A stretch of DNA of 64,000 bases. It comes from UBA6911 sp964481255. GTDB taxonomy: Bacteria; Acidobacteriota; UBA6911. The notes beneath the pieces are model-generated. The model ran no database searches and was not told the DNA's origin. It saw nothing but the letters and a program-made list of their open reading frames with translations. This document shows, one piece after another, positions 24,564 through 33,222 of the stretch; position 1 is the first letter of the stretch; the number at the start of each line of letters is the position of its first letter. The translations under genes and the position numbers were made by a program. Location of the stretch: assembly GCA_964481255.1 (NCBI GenBank), contig CAYZTZ010000004.1, positions 1-64,000 of the forward strand, written 5' to 3'.

Positions 24564-26270
24564 ATGTCGAACAGGCATCGTCCATCTCTTCTCGGAGCTC
24601 TTCTCTGGATAGGTCTGGGGATCCTGTTTCTTTTGAGAAATTTTGGGATCGGCCCCAGCTTCTGGTCGCTCGCCGCCCGTTACTGGCCCGTTCTTCTTAT
24701 TCTGCTCGGCCTGGGGAAAGTGATCGATTACTATCTCAAAAAGGACGCTTTCTCCATACGCCTCGGGGAGGTCTTCGGCATTTGCCTGCTGCTTCTGATC
24801 GGATCCTCCCTGACAATGATCTCCGACAGCCAGATGGCCCGTTTCGTCCGGAATCTGCCGATCGAGATCGGCGACTCTTCCCTGCAACCCGGCCAGTATA
24901 TAGGGGAATCCCACGCCTTCACCGAGGAAACCACAATCCCCCTGCCCCAGCCATCGCCCATCCGCGTTGAGAATTCGTACGGTTCGGTCTCGGTATCCCC
25001 CGGCACGGACGGAGAGATCCGCGTGCGTCTGAGAAAGGTCATTTATGCAGAGGAGGCCCGCGCCGCGGATATCGCCTCCCGCATCAGGCTCGAGCCCGGC
25101 TCCGAGGCCGCCACAGCCGAAAAGCCCGAAGCGGAGCCCGGGAAAACCCCTGCGGGCGGTCCCATCGTCATCCGGACAAACCGTGAATCCCTGGAAAACG
25201 CCGGGGAAACGGCCAACACGGATATGGAAATCCTGGCGCCTCGAAGCTCCCGGCTGGAAATCCGGAACGCTTTCGGCGAGGTTCGGGTGACCGGTATCGA
25301 AGGAGCCATGGACCTCTCCACGTCGCACCAGCCCCTTGAAATCAGGGATTGCGCCGGGAGGTTCACCCTCTCCAACCGCTACGGGGATACGCGCCTGACC
25401 AATCTAAACGGGGACGTCAAGCTCGAGGGGCGCGGCAAGGTATATCTTGAAAACATCAAGGGCAACGTGGAGGTGAGGAACGAGTACTCCCCCATGGAAA
25501 TCTCCAACGTCGAAGGGAGCGTAACGGTCTCCATCACGGAAAACAGCGTGCGGGTGGAAAAAGTGACGGGGCCGGTCGCCATCGACGCCCGGGGAGCGCG
25601 GGTGAAAGTCGAGGGCCTCAAGGGGAACCTCAAAATCACGGCGAGCCATCAGAGCGTCGATATCTCCGACGTGGCTTCCGCGGTTTCCGTCGAGAGCCGT
25701 TATGCCTCCCTTACCTTGAAGGATATCGGGGGTAACGTTGAGATCCGCTCCAATGCCGACAACATCCGCGCCGAGGAAATCAAGGGATCCCTCAAGGTCC
25801 AGGCCCGTGCCAGCGCCGTGCGCGCGAACCGGGTCCTGGGGCCCATGGACATTCAGACCAGCCTCAAGGACGTCTCGGTAAGCGACGCGGCCGACAGCTG
25901 CAGCATCATCAACGAACACGCGGATGTCCGTGTTTCTTCCCAGAGCCTGGGCAAGGGAAGCATCGATGTCAGAAACCGCAACGGCGCCATTGCGCTGGTT
26001 CTCCCGGCGGGCGCGTCCTTCGAAATGAACGCCACGGCACGGAACGGGAATATCCGGTCCGACTATCCGGACCTGGGCCCGGTCCGAAAGGAAGGAAACT
26101 CCGCAGTGCTCAAAGCCAGAGTCAAGACAGGGGGACCTCGAATTCTTCTGGAGACCGAGTACGATGATATTGAGATCTCTGGCGGCTCAGCGGAAAACGA
26201 GAGAAAGCGCCCGAGGCCGGAAAGGCCCGGGAAAACATTGTCCGCGAGTTTCAGCGCCGGACGGGATTAG
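24564..26270 (+). CDS. LiaF-like membrane protein with long DUF4097 beta-solenoid
   Basis: The product has 568 residues. ATG 24564 has AAAGGAG upstream (a GTG six bases earlier is less likely). Residues 1-95 form a LiaF-type transmembrane domain. From about residue 130 on, the protein is a DUF4097 repeat solenoid: short strands such as VENSYGSVSVSPG, IRNAFGEVRVTG, LSNRYGDTRLTNLNGDV, VRNEYSPMEISNVEGSV and VESRYASLTLKDIGGNV recur every 18-22 residues up to about 510. An Ala/Glu/Pro-rich linker (about 165-200) interrupts the first strands. It is extracytoplasmic and probably an envelope-stress or surface sensor scaffold. The tail is basic and Pro-rich. Confidence 0.8.
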   Translation: MSNRHRPSLLGALLWIGLGILFLLRNFGIGPSFWSLAARYWPVLLILLGLGKVIDYYLKKDAFSIRLGEVFGICLLLLIGSSLTMISDSQMARFVRNLPIEIGDSSLQPGQYIGESHAFTEETTIPLPQPSPIRVENSYGSVSVSPGTDGEIRVRLRKVIYAEEARAADIASRIRLEPGSEAATAEKPEAEPGKTPAGGPIVIRTNRESLENAGETANTDMEILAPRSSRLEIRNAFGEVRVTGIEGAMDLSTSHQPLEIRDCAGRFTLSNRYGDTRLTNLNGDVKLEGRGKVYLENIKGNVEVRNEYSPMEISNVEGSVTVSITENSVRVEKVTGPVAIDARGARVKVEGLKGNLKITASHQSVDISDVASAVSVESRYASLTLKDIGGNVEIRSNADNIRAEEIKGSLKVQARASAVRANRVLGPMDIQTSLKDVSVSDAADSCSIINEHADVRVSSQSLGKGSIDVRNRNGAIALVLPAGASFEMNATARNGNIRSDYPDLGPVRKEGNSAVLKARVKTGGPRILLETEYDDIEISGGSAENERKRPRPERPGKTLSASFSAGRD

Positions 26271-26322
26271 CCCGCAGAATCCATGCGTGCGGGACCCTAT
26301 AAGCCCGCAAAGGAGTCACGCG

Positions 26323-27207
26323 ATGAAAAAGGCGACTTGGATATTGGGGACATGGGTCGGCTCCCTGGTTTGCCTTCTGATGCTTGCCGGATGCGGCTTC
26401 GAGGAGCGCGTGCCGGCGGAAATGGTTTCAATGAACCGGGTCCAGGCTCTCGGAGCGGAAAAATCCCTCGATGCAACGATCCGCTTCGATATCGGTTCGC
26501 TGGAGATCGCCGCCGGAGAAAAACCGCAGGAGTTATGCTCCCTGGACCTGGAATACGACAAGGCAGGCTTCGCCCCCGATTATCACTACGATTCAGGCCT
26601 GGGCGGAGGGGAAGGCCGTCTTTCCTTCAATCTCCAGGGCACTCACAAAGCGGGAGTAAGGAAAAGGAGTCAGAACAACAGGATCCGGCTCGCCTTCAAC
26701 AAGTCGATCCCGCTGAGCCTGACCCTCAATGCCGGCGTCGGCGACGCCCGCCTTTCCCTGTCGGGCATGAGTCTGTCGCGCGTCAGGATCGAATCCGGAG
26801 TGGGCGCCGCGAAGCTGGCGGCTTATGAGCCCAATCCCATCCCGTGCGAGTACATCGGAATCAAAAGCGGCGTCGGGGGGATCGAGGCTGTCGGGCTGGG
26901 AAACCTGGACTTTCAGAGGCTGGAATTCGAAGGCGGCGTCGGCGGCGCGAATCTGGATCTCACCGGGGAGTGGAAGCGGGACGCGGAGATTCAAATCAAA
27001 GTCGGCGTGGGCGGAGTGAACGTCAACATGCCGCGGGAGATCGGCGTCAGGGTGGAGACCGAGAAGCATTTTCTGAGCGGAGTGCAACTCGAGGGATTTC
27101 AGCAGCGCGACAACGAGTACTATAGCTCCAATTACGACAGCGCCGCGATACGCGTCCGCATCCGCGTGGAGACCGGCATCGGCGGCCTCAAGGTCACCTG
27201 GATCTAA
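26323..27207 (+). CDS. Lipoprotein with LiaF-like toastrack domain
   Basis: The product has 294 residues. AAAGGAG precedes ATG 26323. The lipoprotein signal ends in LMLAGC. The rest is a toastrack-type (LiaF/DUF2154-like) beta-sheet with recurrent Gly-Val-Gly turns: LNAGVGDARLSLSG, IESGVGAAKLAAYEPN, IKSGVGGIEAVGLGNL, FEGGVGGANLDLTG, IKVGVGGVNVNMP and VETGIGGLKVTW. Spacing is 20-26 residues. It follows the DUF4097 protein by 52 bp in the same direction, so the two probably form one extracytoplasmic assembly. Confidence 0.78.
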   Translation: MKKATWILGTWVGSLVCLLMLAGCGFEERVPAEMVSMNRVQALGAEKSLDATIRFDIGSLEIAAGEKPQELCSLDLEYDKAGFAPDYHYDSGLGGGEGRLSFNLQGTHKAGVRKRSQNNRIRLAFNKSIPLSLTLNAGVGDARLSLSGMSLSRVRIESGVGAAKLAAYEPNPIPCEYIGIKSGVGGIEAVGLGNLDFQRLEFEGGVGGANLDLTGEWKRDAEIQIKVGVGGVNVNMPREIGVRVETEKHFLSGVQLEGFQQRDNEYYSSNYDSAAIRVRIRVETGIGGLKVTWI

Positions 27208-27263
27208 AGACACCGACCAAGATTGGCGTCCGCGCCGGCCGCATTTTGGGCTATGCTGAATCC

Positions 27264-28247
27264 ATGAAGTCCTACGGTTGGTTCGGGCTGCTGCTTTTGA
27301 TCGTCTCCGAATACGGCCTTGTCCGCAAAATCGAGCCGTTCCACACCTGGTTTTACTGCTTCGCGTGGTGGTCCTATATCCTGCTGGCGGACAACCTGCT
27401 GCTGAAACTGCGCGGCCGGTCGCTTCTGACCGGCAGACGGCGCGAGTTCTGGGGCATGCTCCCTCTATCCGTCTTCATCTGGCTTCTCTTCGAGGCTTAC
27501 AATTTCCGCGTTCAGAACTGGTCCTATGTCACCGTCCCTCTGCCTCTATGGCTGCGCTGGTTCTCCTACGCGCTGTCCTTCTCGACCGTCCTGCCGGCTG
27601 TCTTCATCACGTCGGATCTCGTTGAACCGCTTTTCGGGGGCGGCTCGGGCAAGACCGCTTCGCAGTGCGAGCCGTCTACCCCGTCCCGGCCGACGCGTGC
27701 GTCGGCCGCTTTTATCGCCGGCGGCCTTGCGCTGTCCGCCGCACCCCTGATCTGGCCGCATTATTTTTTCCCCGCCGTATGGCTGGGCCCGATTTTCCTT
27801 CTCGACCCGCTTCTGGGAAGAGCCGGCATACAAAGCCTTTCCGCGAGCATCGCCTCCGGAGACCGGAAGCGGGTATGGAGCCTGATGCTCGGCGGCCTGG
27901 TCTGCGGCCTGCTGTGGGAGTTTTGGAATTACTGGGCTCTTTCCAAATGGACCTATACGGTCCCCTTTTTCGGGGAGTGGAAGCTTTTCGAAATGCCGGT
28001 GATGGGATTCGGGGGCTTTCCCCCGTTCGCGCTGGAATGCTGGATCCTGTATCATGGAATACGCGCAATTGCCCGGCGTCTGAATTCCTTCGCGGCGCGC
28101 GCGTCATGGTGGCTTTTGCTGGGAGTCGTATCCCTTTTCATTTTCCGGGGAATCGACAGCCGCACGATGACCCGCTTCGGTGAAAAAACCTCCGACGAGA
28201 ACTTTAACAGGAGCGCCCGCCCATGCGTCTACGCATCATTCTTATAA
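27264..28247 (+). CDS. Polytopic membrane protein of unknown function, internally duplicated
   Basis: The product has 327 residues from ATG 27264; 27246 is an alternative start. About eight to nine spans are visible. Two halves share a pattern: FIWLLFEAYNFRVQNWSYVTVP in the first, seen in part, and GLLWEFWNYWALSKWTYTVP in the second, both a Trp/Glu-rich span end followed by W-(S/T)-Y-x-VP. A polar linker (SGKTASQCEPSTPSRP) separates the halves. Conserved Glu and Asn in the middle of the spans suggest a binding site in the membrane. No family name is recognised. Its end overlaps the next gene by 25 bp, so the two are translationally linked. Confidence 0.6.
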   Translation: MKSYGWFGLLLLIVSEYGLVRKIEPFHTWFYCFAWWSYILLADNLLLKLRGRSLLTGRRREFWGMLPLSVFIWLLFEAYNFRVQNWSYVTVPLPLWLRWFSYALSFSTVLPAVFITSDLVEPLFGGGSGKTASQCEPSTPSRPTRASAAFIAGGLALSAAPLIWPHYFFPAVWLGPIFLLDPLLGRAGIQSLSASIASGDRKRVWSLMLGGLVCGLLWEFWNYWALSKWTYTVPFFGEWKLFEMPVMGFGGFPPFALECWILYHGIRAIARRLNSFAARASWWLLLGVVSLFIFRGIDSRTMTRFGEKTSDENFNRSARPCVYASFL

Positions 28248-29047
28248 GCTTCCTGCTGTTCCCTCACGGCTGGTCCCAACAGCCTCCGGACGCCGCCGCC
28301 CCGGAAACCGGAATCCCGTTCGTCGAGCGCGAGGAAAAGCAATTCAACTTTTTGCCCGGCGGAAAGCTTGAAATCACGGCCGGCCTGCCCGGGAGCATCC
28401 GAATTCTGGGCTGGCGCCAAAGCACCGTCCGCTTGGAAGCGGAGAAAATCGTCTACTATCAGCCGCCGGAAAAGGCCAGAGAGCTGCTATCCAAAAATCC
28501 CATCAGGGTGCGTTATACTCAGACTCACGCCTCCGTTCAGTGTCCCATACCCTCTCAAATCGACGCGGTCATGGAGTTCAATCTCACTCTCCGCGTCCCG
28601 GGCGACAAGACGGACGTCAAGGTCGCGATGGGCCGCGGGGATTTCACCATCGAGTCCGTCAACGGCTGGGTCGAAGTCACGGTCGCGGAGGGAAGCCTGG
28701 AGGCCCGATCGATGTCGGGCTATTTTTCCGGCAGCTCGGGGCGCGGGGACATCTATGTCGAGATGTCCGGGAAGTTCTGGAAGGGCCTGGAATTCGCGGC
28801 CACGACCCAACACGGCTCCGTGGATCTGAGGCTGCCCGCCGACTACTCGGCCGCTCTTCAGCTGGAGACGCGCGACGGGAGCATTGCCGTGGACTACCCG
28901 CCCAGGATCGTCGACGGCGAAACCCAGCCTCCGGAAATCCTCAAGCGGAAGAATTCGCAATCCCTTACGGGCGCCGTGGGTGAAGGGGGCGCGCCCATCA
29001 AGCTGCTGACCCATGCCGGGGACATCAGGCTCTCGCGGCTCGAGTAA
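28223..29047 (+). CDS. Secreted DUF4097-like beta-solenoid protein
   Basis: The product has 274 residues. A Sec signal (IILISFLLFPHGWSQ) precedes a DUF4097-like repeat region: GKLEITAGLPGSIRILGW, TDVKVAMGRGDFTIESVNGWVEVTVAEG, LEARSMSGYFSGSSGRGDIYVEMSG and TTQHGSVDLRLPADYSAALQLETRDG, ending in LLTHAGDIRLSRLE. This repeats the architecture of the 24564 gene without its membrane part. AGGAG lies upstream within the end of the preceding gene. It probably works at the cell surface or in the periplasm with that membrane protein. Confidence 0.72.
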   Translation: MRLRIILISFLLFPHGWSQQPPDAAAPETGIPFVEREEKQFNFLPGGKLEITAGLPGSIRILGWRQSTVRLEAEKIVYYQPPEKARELLSKNPIRVRYTQTHASVQCPIPSQIDAVMEFNLTLRVPGDKTDVKVAMGRGDFTIESVNGWVEVTVAEGSLEARSMSGYFSGSSGRGDIYVEMSGKFWKGLEFAATTQHGSVDLRLPADYSAALQLETRDGSIAVDYPPRIVDGETQPPEILKRKNSQSLTGAVGEGGAPIKLLTHAGDIRLSRLE

Positions 29048-29355
29048 TGCACTCGGCCGCCTGCGGCCTGGAGAAGGCGCGCCCGGCGTCCGCCGTTTTG
29101 TCGGGGTTTGGGAATCCCCCGCCGCTCATGAGAGCACGACCGCATGCAAACGGCGCGACGGGCTGAGGAAACAGGCCTCCCGAATGGGCCGGGAGACCGT
29201 TCGCATGCCGCAACGTAGCGATCTGAAGATCGGCGTCCGTATTCTTCTCCCACCCCATGGCGACGGCCGGGACTTCGGGCGAAAATTATTCCTAAGAAAT
29301 TCCGCGCCGCATCGTTATCACAGTCAGAGAAGCCGGAACGGCGAATGAGGGCCGC
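29048..29355 (+). other. 308-bp gap upstream of the second sigma locus
   Basis: It is GC-rich at first, then AT-richer near 29280-29330, as expected for a promoter region. No open frame with a ribosome binding site, no RNA gene and no clear promoter was recognised. Confidence 0.4.
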
Positions 29356-29874
29356 ATGAAGACATCCGACTCAGGCTGGGTTCCCGCAGTCCTTGCCGAA
29401 TACGAAAAGCCTTTGACGCGCTACGCGGCCCACATCACGGGAGACGTGGAGAGGGCGAGAGACGTCGTACAGGACACTTTTCTGAAGCTCTGTCTCCAGA
29501 AGCGGGCCCGCATCCAGGACCATCTGGCGCAATGGCTCTATACGGTATGCCGCAACCGGGCCCTGGATGTGCTTCGAAAGGAGAGAAAAATGACTGGAAT
29601 CGGCGACGCGCGGCTGGAGGCCCGTTCGGGGCCCGAGTTCCATTCCGCCCTGGAGAAAGAGGAACAGCTCTCGGGTGTTCTCGCGATTCTCGCCACTCTT
29701 CCCGCAAACCAGCAGGAAGTGCTGAGGCTGAAATTTCAGGGCGATCTGAGTTACCAGGAAATCAGCCGGATCACCGGCTTCTCGGTCACAAACGTCGGCT
29801 TCCTCATTCACACCGGGCTCCAGACCATCCGGGAGAGAGTCCGGAATCAGCCGGCGCTGAGGAGGGTGAGATGA
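29356..29874 (+). CDS. ECF-type RNA polymerase sigma factor (second)
   Basis: The product has 172 residues. Region 2 has YAAHITGDVERARDVVQDTFLKLC and LAQWLYTVCRNRALDVLRKERK. Region 4 has LATLPANQQEVLRLKFQGDLSYQEISRITGFSVTNVGFLIHTGLQTIRER. The stop overlaps the start of the next gene (ATGA), whose N-terminus looks like an anti-sigma domain, so the pair is translationally coupled and probably cognate. Its targets are unknown; autoregulation of the locus is the usual case. Confidence 0.9.
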   Translation: MKTSDSGWVPAVLAEYEKPLTRYAAHITGDVERARDVVQDTFLKLCLQKRARIQDHLAQWLYTVCRNRALDVLRKERKMTGIGDARLEARSGPEFHSALEKEEQLSGVLAILATLPANQQEVLRLKFQGDLSYQEISRITGFSVTNVGFLIHTGLQTIRERVRNQPALRRVR

Positions 29875-32159
29875 AATGGGACGCCAATGATCCGCGATGG
29901 ACCGCCTATGCTCTCGGCGAGATTGCGGACGAGAAGGAGAGAGCGGAGATCGAAAGCATCCTGAACCGGTCGGCTGAAATGCAGCGCTATGTCGACGAGA
30001 TCCGGCAGGCCGCAGGATTGCTCCAGAGGGAACTCCAGGCGGAGCCTCCCCTTCATCTGACTCCGGCTCAACGGGCGCGCATTGAATCCAGAGCGCAGGC
30101 GCCCGGAGGCTGGTTCAGCCTGAAACCGGCATGGGTGCTGGCCGGAGCGACCGCGGCTTTGCTGCTGGCATTCTCCATCGCGATCCGGCAATTCAGCCGG
30201 GAAGAAACCGCGTCGAGGGAGCGGCAGGCCGAGCCGGTGCTGACGGCCGAATTGAAGAGTCCAGCGGAAACGCCCGAACTCGCGGCTCAAGGCCGGGAGA
30301 AAGATTCGATGCCATCGAGCTTTCAAGAAGAGGGCGGCCGGGCCGATTCCAGGGCGAGGGACCGAAGTCCGTCGCAGAACGCGCTCGTGAAGGATAAGAC
30401 CGCAGCGGCGGTTCCTGAAAAGACCCTTCCCGCGGCGGATGTGAACCGGGTCGCCGCGGTGCCGGATACGGCGAAAACGCGATCCAGAGGCCAAGCGGAG
30501 GAAATATCGAACGAAGCAATGGCCGCGCTTATTCTCGCGCCGGGGTCTCAGAAAGCCGAAACAATCCGGCCCCCGAATTTTGATTTGGCTGAGGAGCTGA
30601 AACTGAACGCCCGACCAACGGCGGTCCCGGGTGGAGTAGTGGGCGGAATCATCGAAACAGGCGCCGACGCCGGCATGCGAAGGAGGATGCTCCCGCCCCC
30701 CATGGAAAGATGGCATCCGATCCCCCGTCCGGCCGCGCCGTTCAACACCGAGGCCTATGAGTACATCGGCGACAATCCATTCCTGGATGTCGCGCAGAAT
30801 CCTCTGTCCACATTCTCGATCGACGTGGACACCGCCTCCTACTCCAACGTGCGCCGTTTTCTTGAACGGGGGGCCCTTCCTCCCAAGGACGCCGTCCGCA
30901 TCGAGGAGCTGGTGAATTATTTCGATTACGATTATAAGGGCCCGGACGACGAAAAGCCGTTCGCCGTCCATCTCGAGATCGCCGAGGCGCCATGGAAGCC
31001 GGAGCACCGCCTGCTGCGCATCGGACTGAAAGGACGCGAGATAAAACCCGGGAAAAGGCCGGCCGGCAATTTCGTCTTCCTGCTCGACGTGTCCGGGTCC
31101 ATGGCGGATGAAAACAAGCTCCCCCTGGTGAAGGAATCGATGCGGCTCCTGGTGGATCAGCTGACGGAGTCCGACCGCGTGGCCATCGTCGTGTATGCGA
31201 GCGACACGAGGCTCGAATTGCCCCCCACCAGCGGCGACCAGAAGGAGAAACTGCGCTCCGCCATCGACCGCCTGCGCGCGGGCGGCAGCACCAACGGAGC
31301 GGGCGGCATCCAGCTCGCCTACCAGACGGCCCAGCAGAACTTCATTCCGGGCGGCGTCAACCGCGTCATCCTCGCCACCGACGGCGACTTCAACGTCGGG
31401 GTCACCAGCAGAAGTGAGCTGGCGCGCCTGATCGAGGAGAAGGCCAGGAGCGGCGTCTATCTCAGCGCCCTGGGATTCGGCATGGGCAATTACAAGGATG
31501 CGACCCTGGAGCTTCTGGCGGGCAAGGGACGCGGCAACTGCGCCTACATCGACAACCCGCGCGAGGCTCAAAAAGCCCTGGTCGACCAGATCGACGGGAC
31601 GCTGGCGACCATCGCCCGGGACGTCAAGATACAGGTGGAATTCAACCCGCGGCGGGTGAGTTCCTACCGTCTGATCGGTTACGAAGACAGGGTGATGCCC
31701 AAGGAGGATTTCAACGACGACGAAAAGACCGCCGGGGCGATAGGCGCCGGGCACGCGGTCACTGTTCTATACGAGCTGGTCCCCGCGGGATCGGGCAGAA
31801 CGACTGCGGCCGTGGACCCTCTGAAGTATCAAAAGCCCTCCCAGCCGTCGCCGGCGGCGGACAGGGACGAGATCCTGACCTTGAAAATCCGCAACAAGGA
31901 GCCGGAGAAGGACAGGAGCGTCCTTTCGGAGTTCACGGTCCGGGATTCCACGCGGAAATTCAGCGAGGCCTCGGCGGATTTCAAATTCGCGGCGGCCGTG
32001 GCGGCGTTCGGGATGGTCCTGCGCGATTCTCCTCATAAGGGGAGCGCGAACCTGGAAAACGTCCTGGAATGGGCCAAGGACGGCCGCGGACCCGACACCA
32101 GCGGCTACCGGCGGGAGTTCATCCGCCTGATCCATCGCGCCCTTTCGCTATCCAACTAG
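29871..32159 (+). CDS. YfbK-like VWA protein with N-terminal anti-sigma-like domain
   Basis: The product has 762 residues. ATG 29871 lies behind GGAGGG and overlaps the sigma stop. Residues 1-65 (WTAYALGEIADEKERAEIE onward) are a helical anti-sigma-like domain without the usual His-Cys-Cys zinc motif. A span lies at about 85-105, followed by a long Ala/Glu/Lys-rich linker to about 270. Then come the YfbK N-terminal region (NPLSTFSIDVDTASYSNVRRFL), a von Willebrand A domain with an intact MIDAS (DVSGS, residues 406-410, and ATDGDFN), and the DUF3520 C-terminal domain ending near residue 760. The cytoplasmic end may hold the sigma while the VWA domain senses a periplasmic ligand. Confidence 0.85.
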   Translation: MKWDANDPRWTAYALGEIADEKERAEIESILNRSAEMQRYVDEIRQAAGLLQRELQAEPPLHLTPAQRARIESRAQAPGGWFSLKPAWVLAGATAALLLAFSIAIRQFSREETASRERQAEPVLTAELKSPAETPELAAQGREKDSMPSSFQEEGGRADSRARDRSPSQNALVKDKTAAAVPEKTLPAADVNRVAAVPDTAKTRSRGQAEEISNEAMAALILAPGSQKAETIRPPNFDLAEELKLNARPTAVPGGVVGGIIETGADAGMRRRMLPPPMERWHPIPRPAAPFNTEAYEYIGDNPFLDVAQNPLSTFSIDVDTASYSNVRRFLERGALPPKDAVRIEELVNYFDYDYKGPDDEKPFAVHLEIAEAPWKPEHRLLRIGLKGREIKPGKRPAGNFVFLLDVSGSMADENKLPLVKESMRLLVDQLTESDRVAIVVYASDTRLELPPTSGDQKEKLRSAIDRLRAGGSTNGAGGIQLAYQTAQQNFIPGGVNRVILATDGDFNVGVTSRSELARLIEEKARSGVYLSALGFGMGNYKDATLELLAGKGRGNCAYIDNPREAQKALVDQIDGTLATIARDVKIQVEFNPRRVSSYRLIGYEDRVMPKEDFNDDEKTAGAIGAGHAVTVLYELVPAGSGRTTAAVDPLKYQKPSQPSPAADRDEILTLKIRNKEPEKDRSVLSEFTVRDSTRKFSEASADFKFAAAVAAFGMVLRDSPHKGSANLENVLEWAKDGRGPDTSGYRREFIRLIHRALSLSN

Positions 32160-32289
32160 CGCCCTGGGGCCTCTGCGTATTTCCCGGGCTCCTCGCGGCG
32201 CAACACGGCCGCCGATCATAAAGGATTCTTTCAGCGGCTTCACAGGCAAAACGGCTTTGCGCTTTGCAAAAAAGTCACGGACAAAGAAT

Positions 32290-32844
32290 CTATGCCCGGG
32301 CATCGATAAAAACGAGCGGCTTGCCGACGCGCTTCACGTCCAGCGGGCAATGGGGCGTGTTTTTGGGAATATAGAAGTAGCAGGGATAGTTGACCTTTCG
32401 AATCCTGTCGCCCAGAAACATCTCACAATCGGCATCGAAGTCTAGGAAGTTTTTTGAATTGCCCCCGATGAGGAATATCCACTGGTCATGTTCGTGGGAA
32501 TGGGTGTCGCCGCCCAATCTTTCCGGTCTCTCGATATATGCAAATCCTATCGCCAGGCGGGATCCCTGGATGTCCTTGGCGCCCCACGCCGTGATCATAG
32601 GAGAGGTAATGGAGGCATGCATGGATTTCCACGGCTTGAATTCGACGACGTTGGGTTCCCTCACGACGTTCGCGAGTTTGCTCATGTCAAAACTTTCGTA
32701 GGTCGGCTTCTGAGGACCGGCCATGGCCGACGCCTTCAACGTCGAAAGGACGCCGGCAAGCGCCATTCCCGCCGCCCCAGCCGACAGGTTCTGAAAAAAA
32801 TCCCTTCGGTTCGTGTCATTCATCCTTTTATTTCTTGAAGTCAT
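32290..32844 (-). CDS. Tat-exported cupin protein
   Basis: The product has 184 residues. ATG 32844 has GGGAG seven bases upstream; ATG 32823 has only a cramped AAAGG. The twin-arginine signal has Arg13-Arg14 (TNRRDFFQN). A cupin core follows: GGDTHSHEHDQWIFLIGG, which supplies the His and Glu metal ligands, and FYIPKNTPHCPLDV with the late histidine. It is related to the protein at 33223-33915 and to the remnant at 38011-38206, all of which have IP(K/R)G-x-HCPL motifs. Probable role: exported metal-binding cupin enzyme or binding protein; the substrate is unknown. It diverges from the second cupin gene. Confidence 0.8.
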   Translation of the reverse strand: MTSRNKRMNDTNRRDFFQNLSAGAAGMALAGVLSTLKASAMAGPQKPTYESFDMSKLANVVREPNVVEFKPWKSMHASITSPMITAWGAKDIQGSRLAIGFAYIERPERLGGDTHSHEHDQWIFLIGGNSKNFLDFDADCEMFLGDRIRKVNYPCYFYIPKNTPHCPLDVKRVGKPLVFIDARA

Positions 32845-33222
32845 TGATTTCTCCCCATGGTTTTCAATGAATCAGGCATTGGAACGTGTGACCCCCCGCT
32901 TGCGACGCCATGGAACAATTGCCTTGCAATACGCATCCCATTCCCAGGGAGTCCTCTATCATCATCGCCGATATTACAATGAATGCGTCCCGGAAATAAA
33001 TACGAAAGGCGGCTCCGGGCGCGCGCCGGCCGAATCCCAAGCAGCCCCGGACGGAGCAGGCGCGATCATCCCCTGGACAGCCGGGACCCACCGATTCCGG
33101 CCGGGCGCCTCCAAGAATTGAAGAACCCCCAAATGCAGCTACATGGCCCGGACCGTGTTGTGCTAGGATGGCCCGATCAATCGTTGCTTGAAAAAGGAAT
33201 GTACAACACAGGAGAGACGGCC
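32845..33222. other. 378-bp divergent region between two cupin genes
   Basis: It should hold the promoters of both Tat cupin genes. No consensus promoter, dyad or RNA structure could be supported. A small open frame covers part of it but lacks a ribosome binding site and protein-like composition. Confidence 0.4.
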
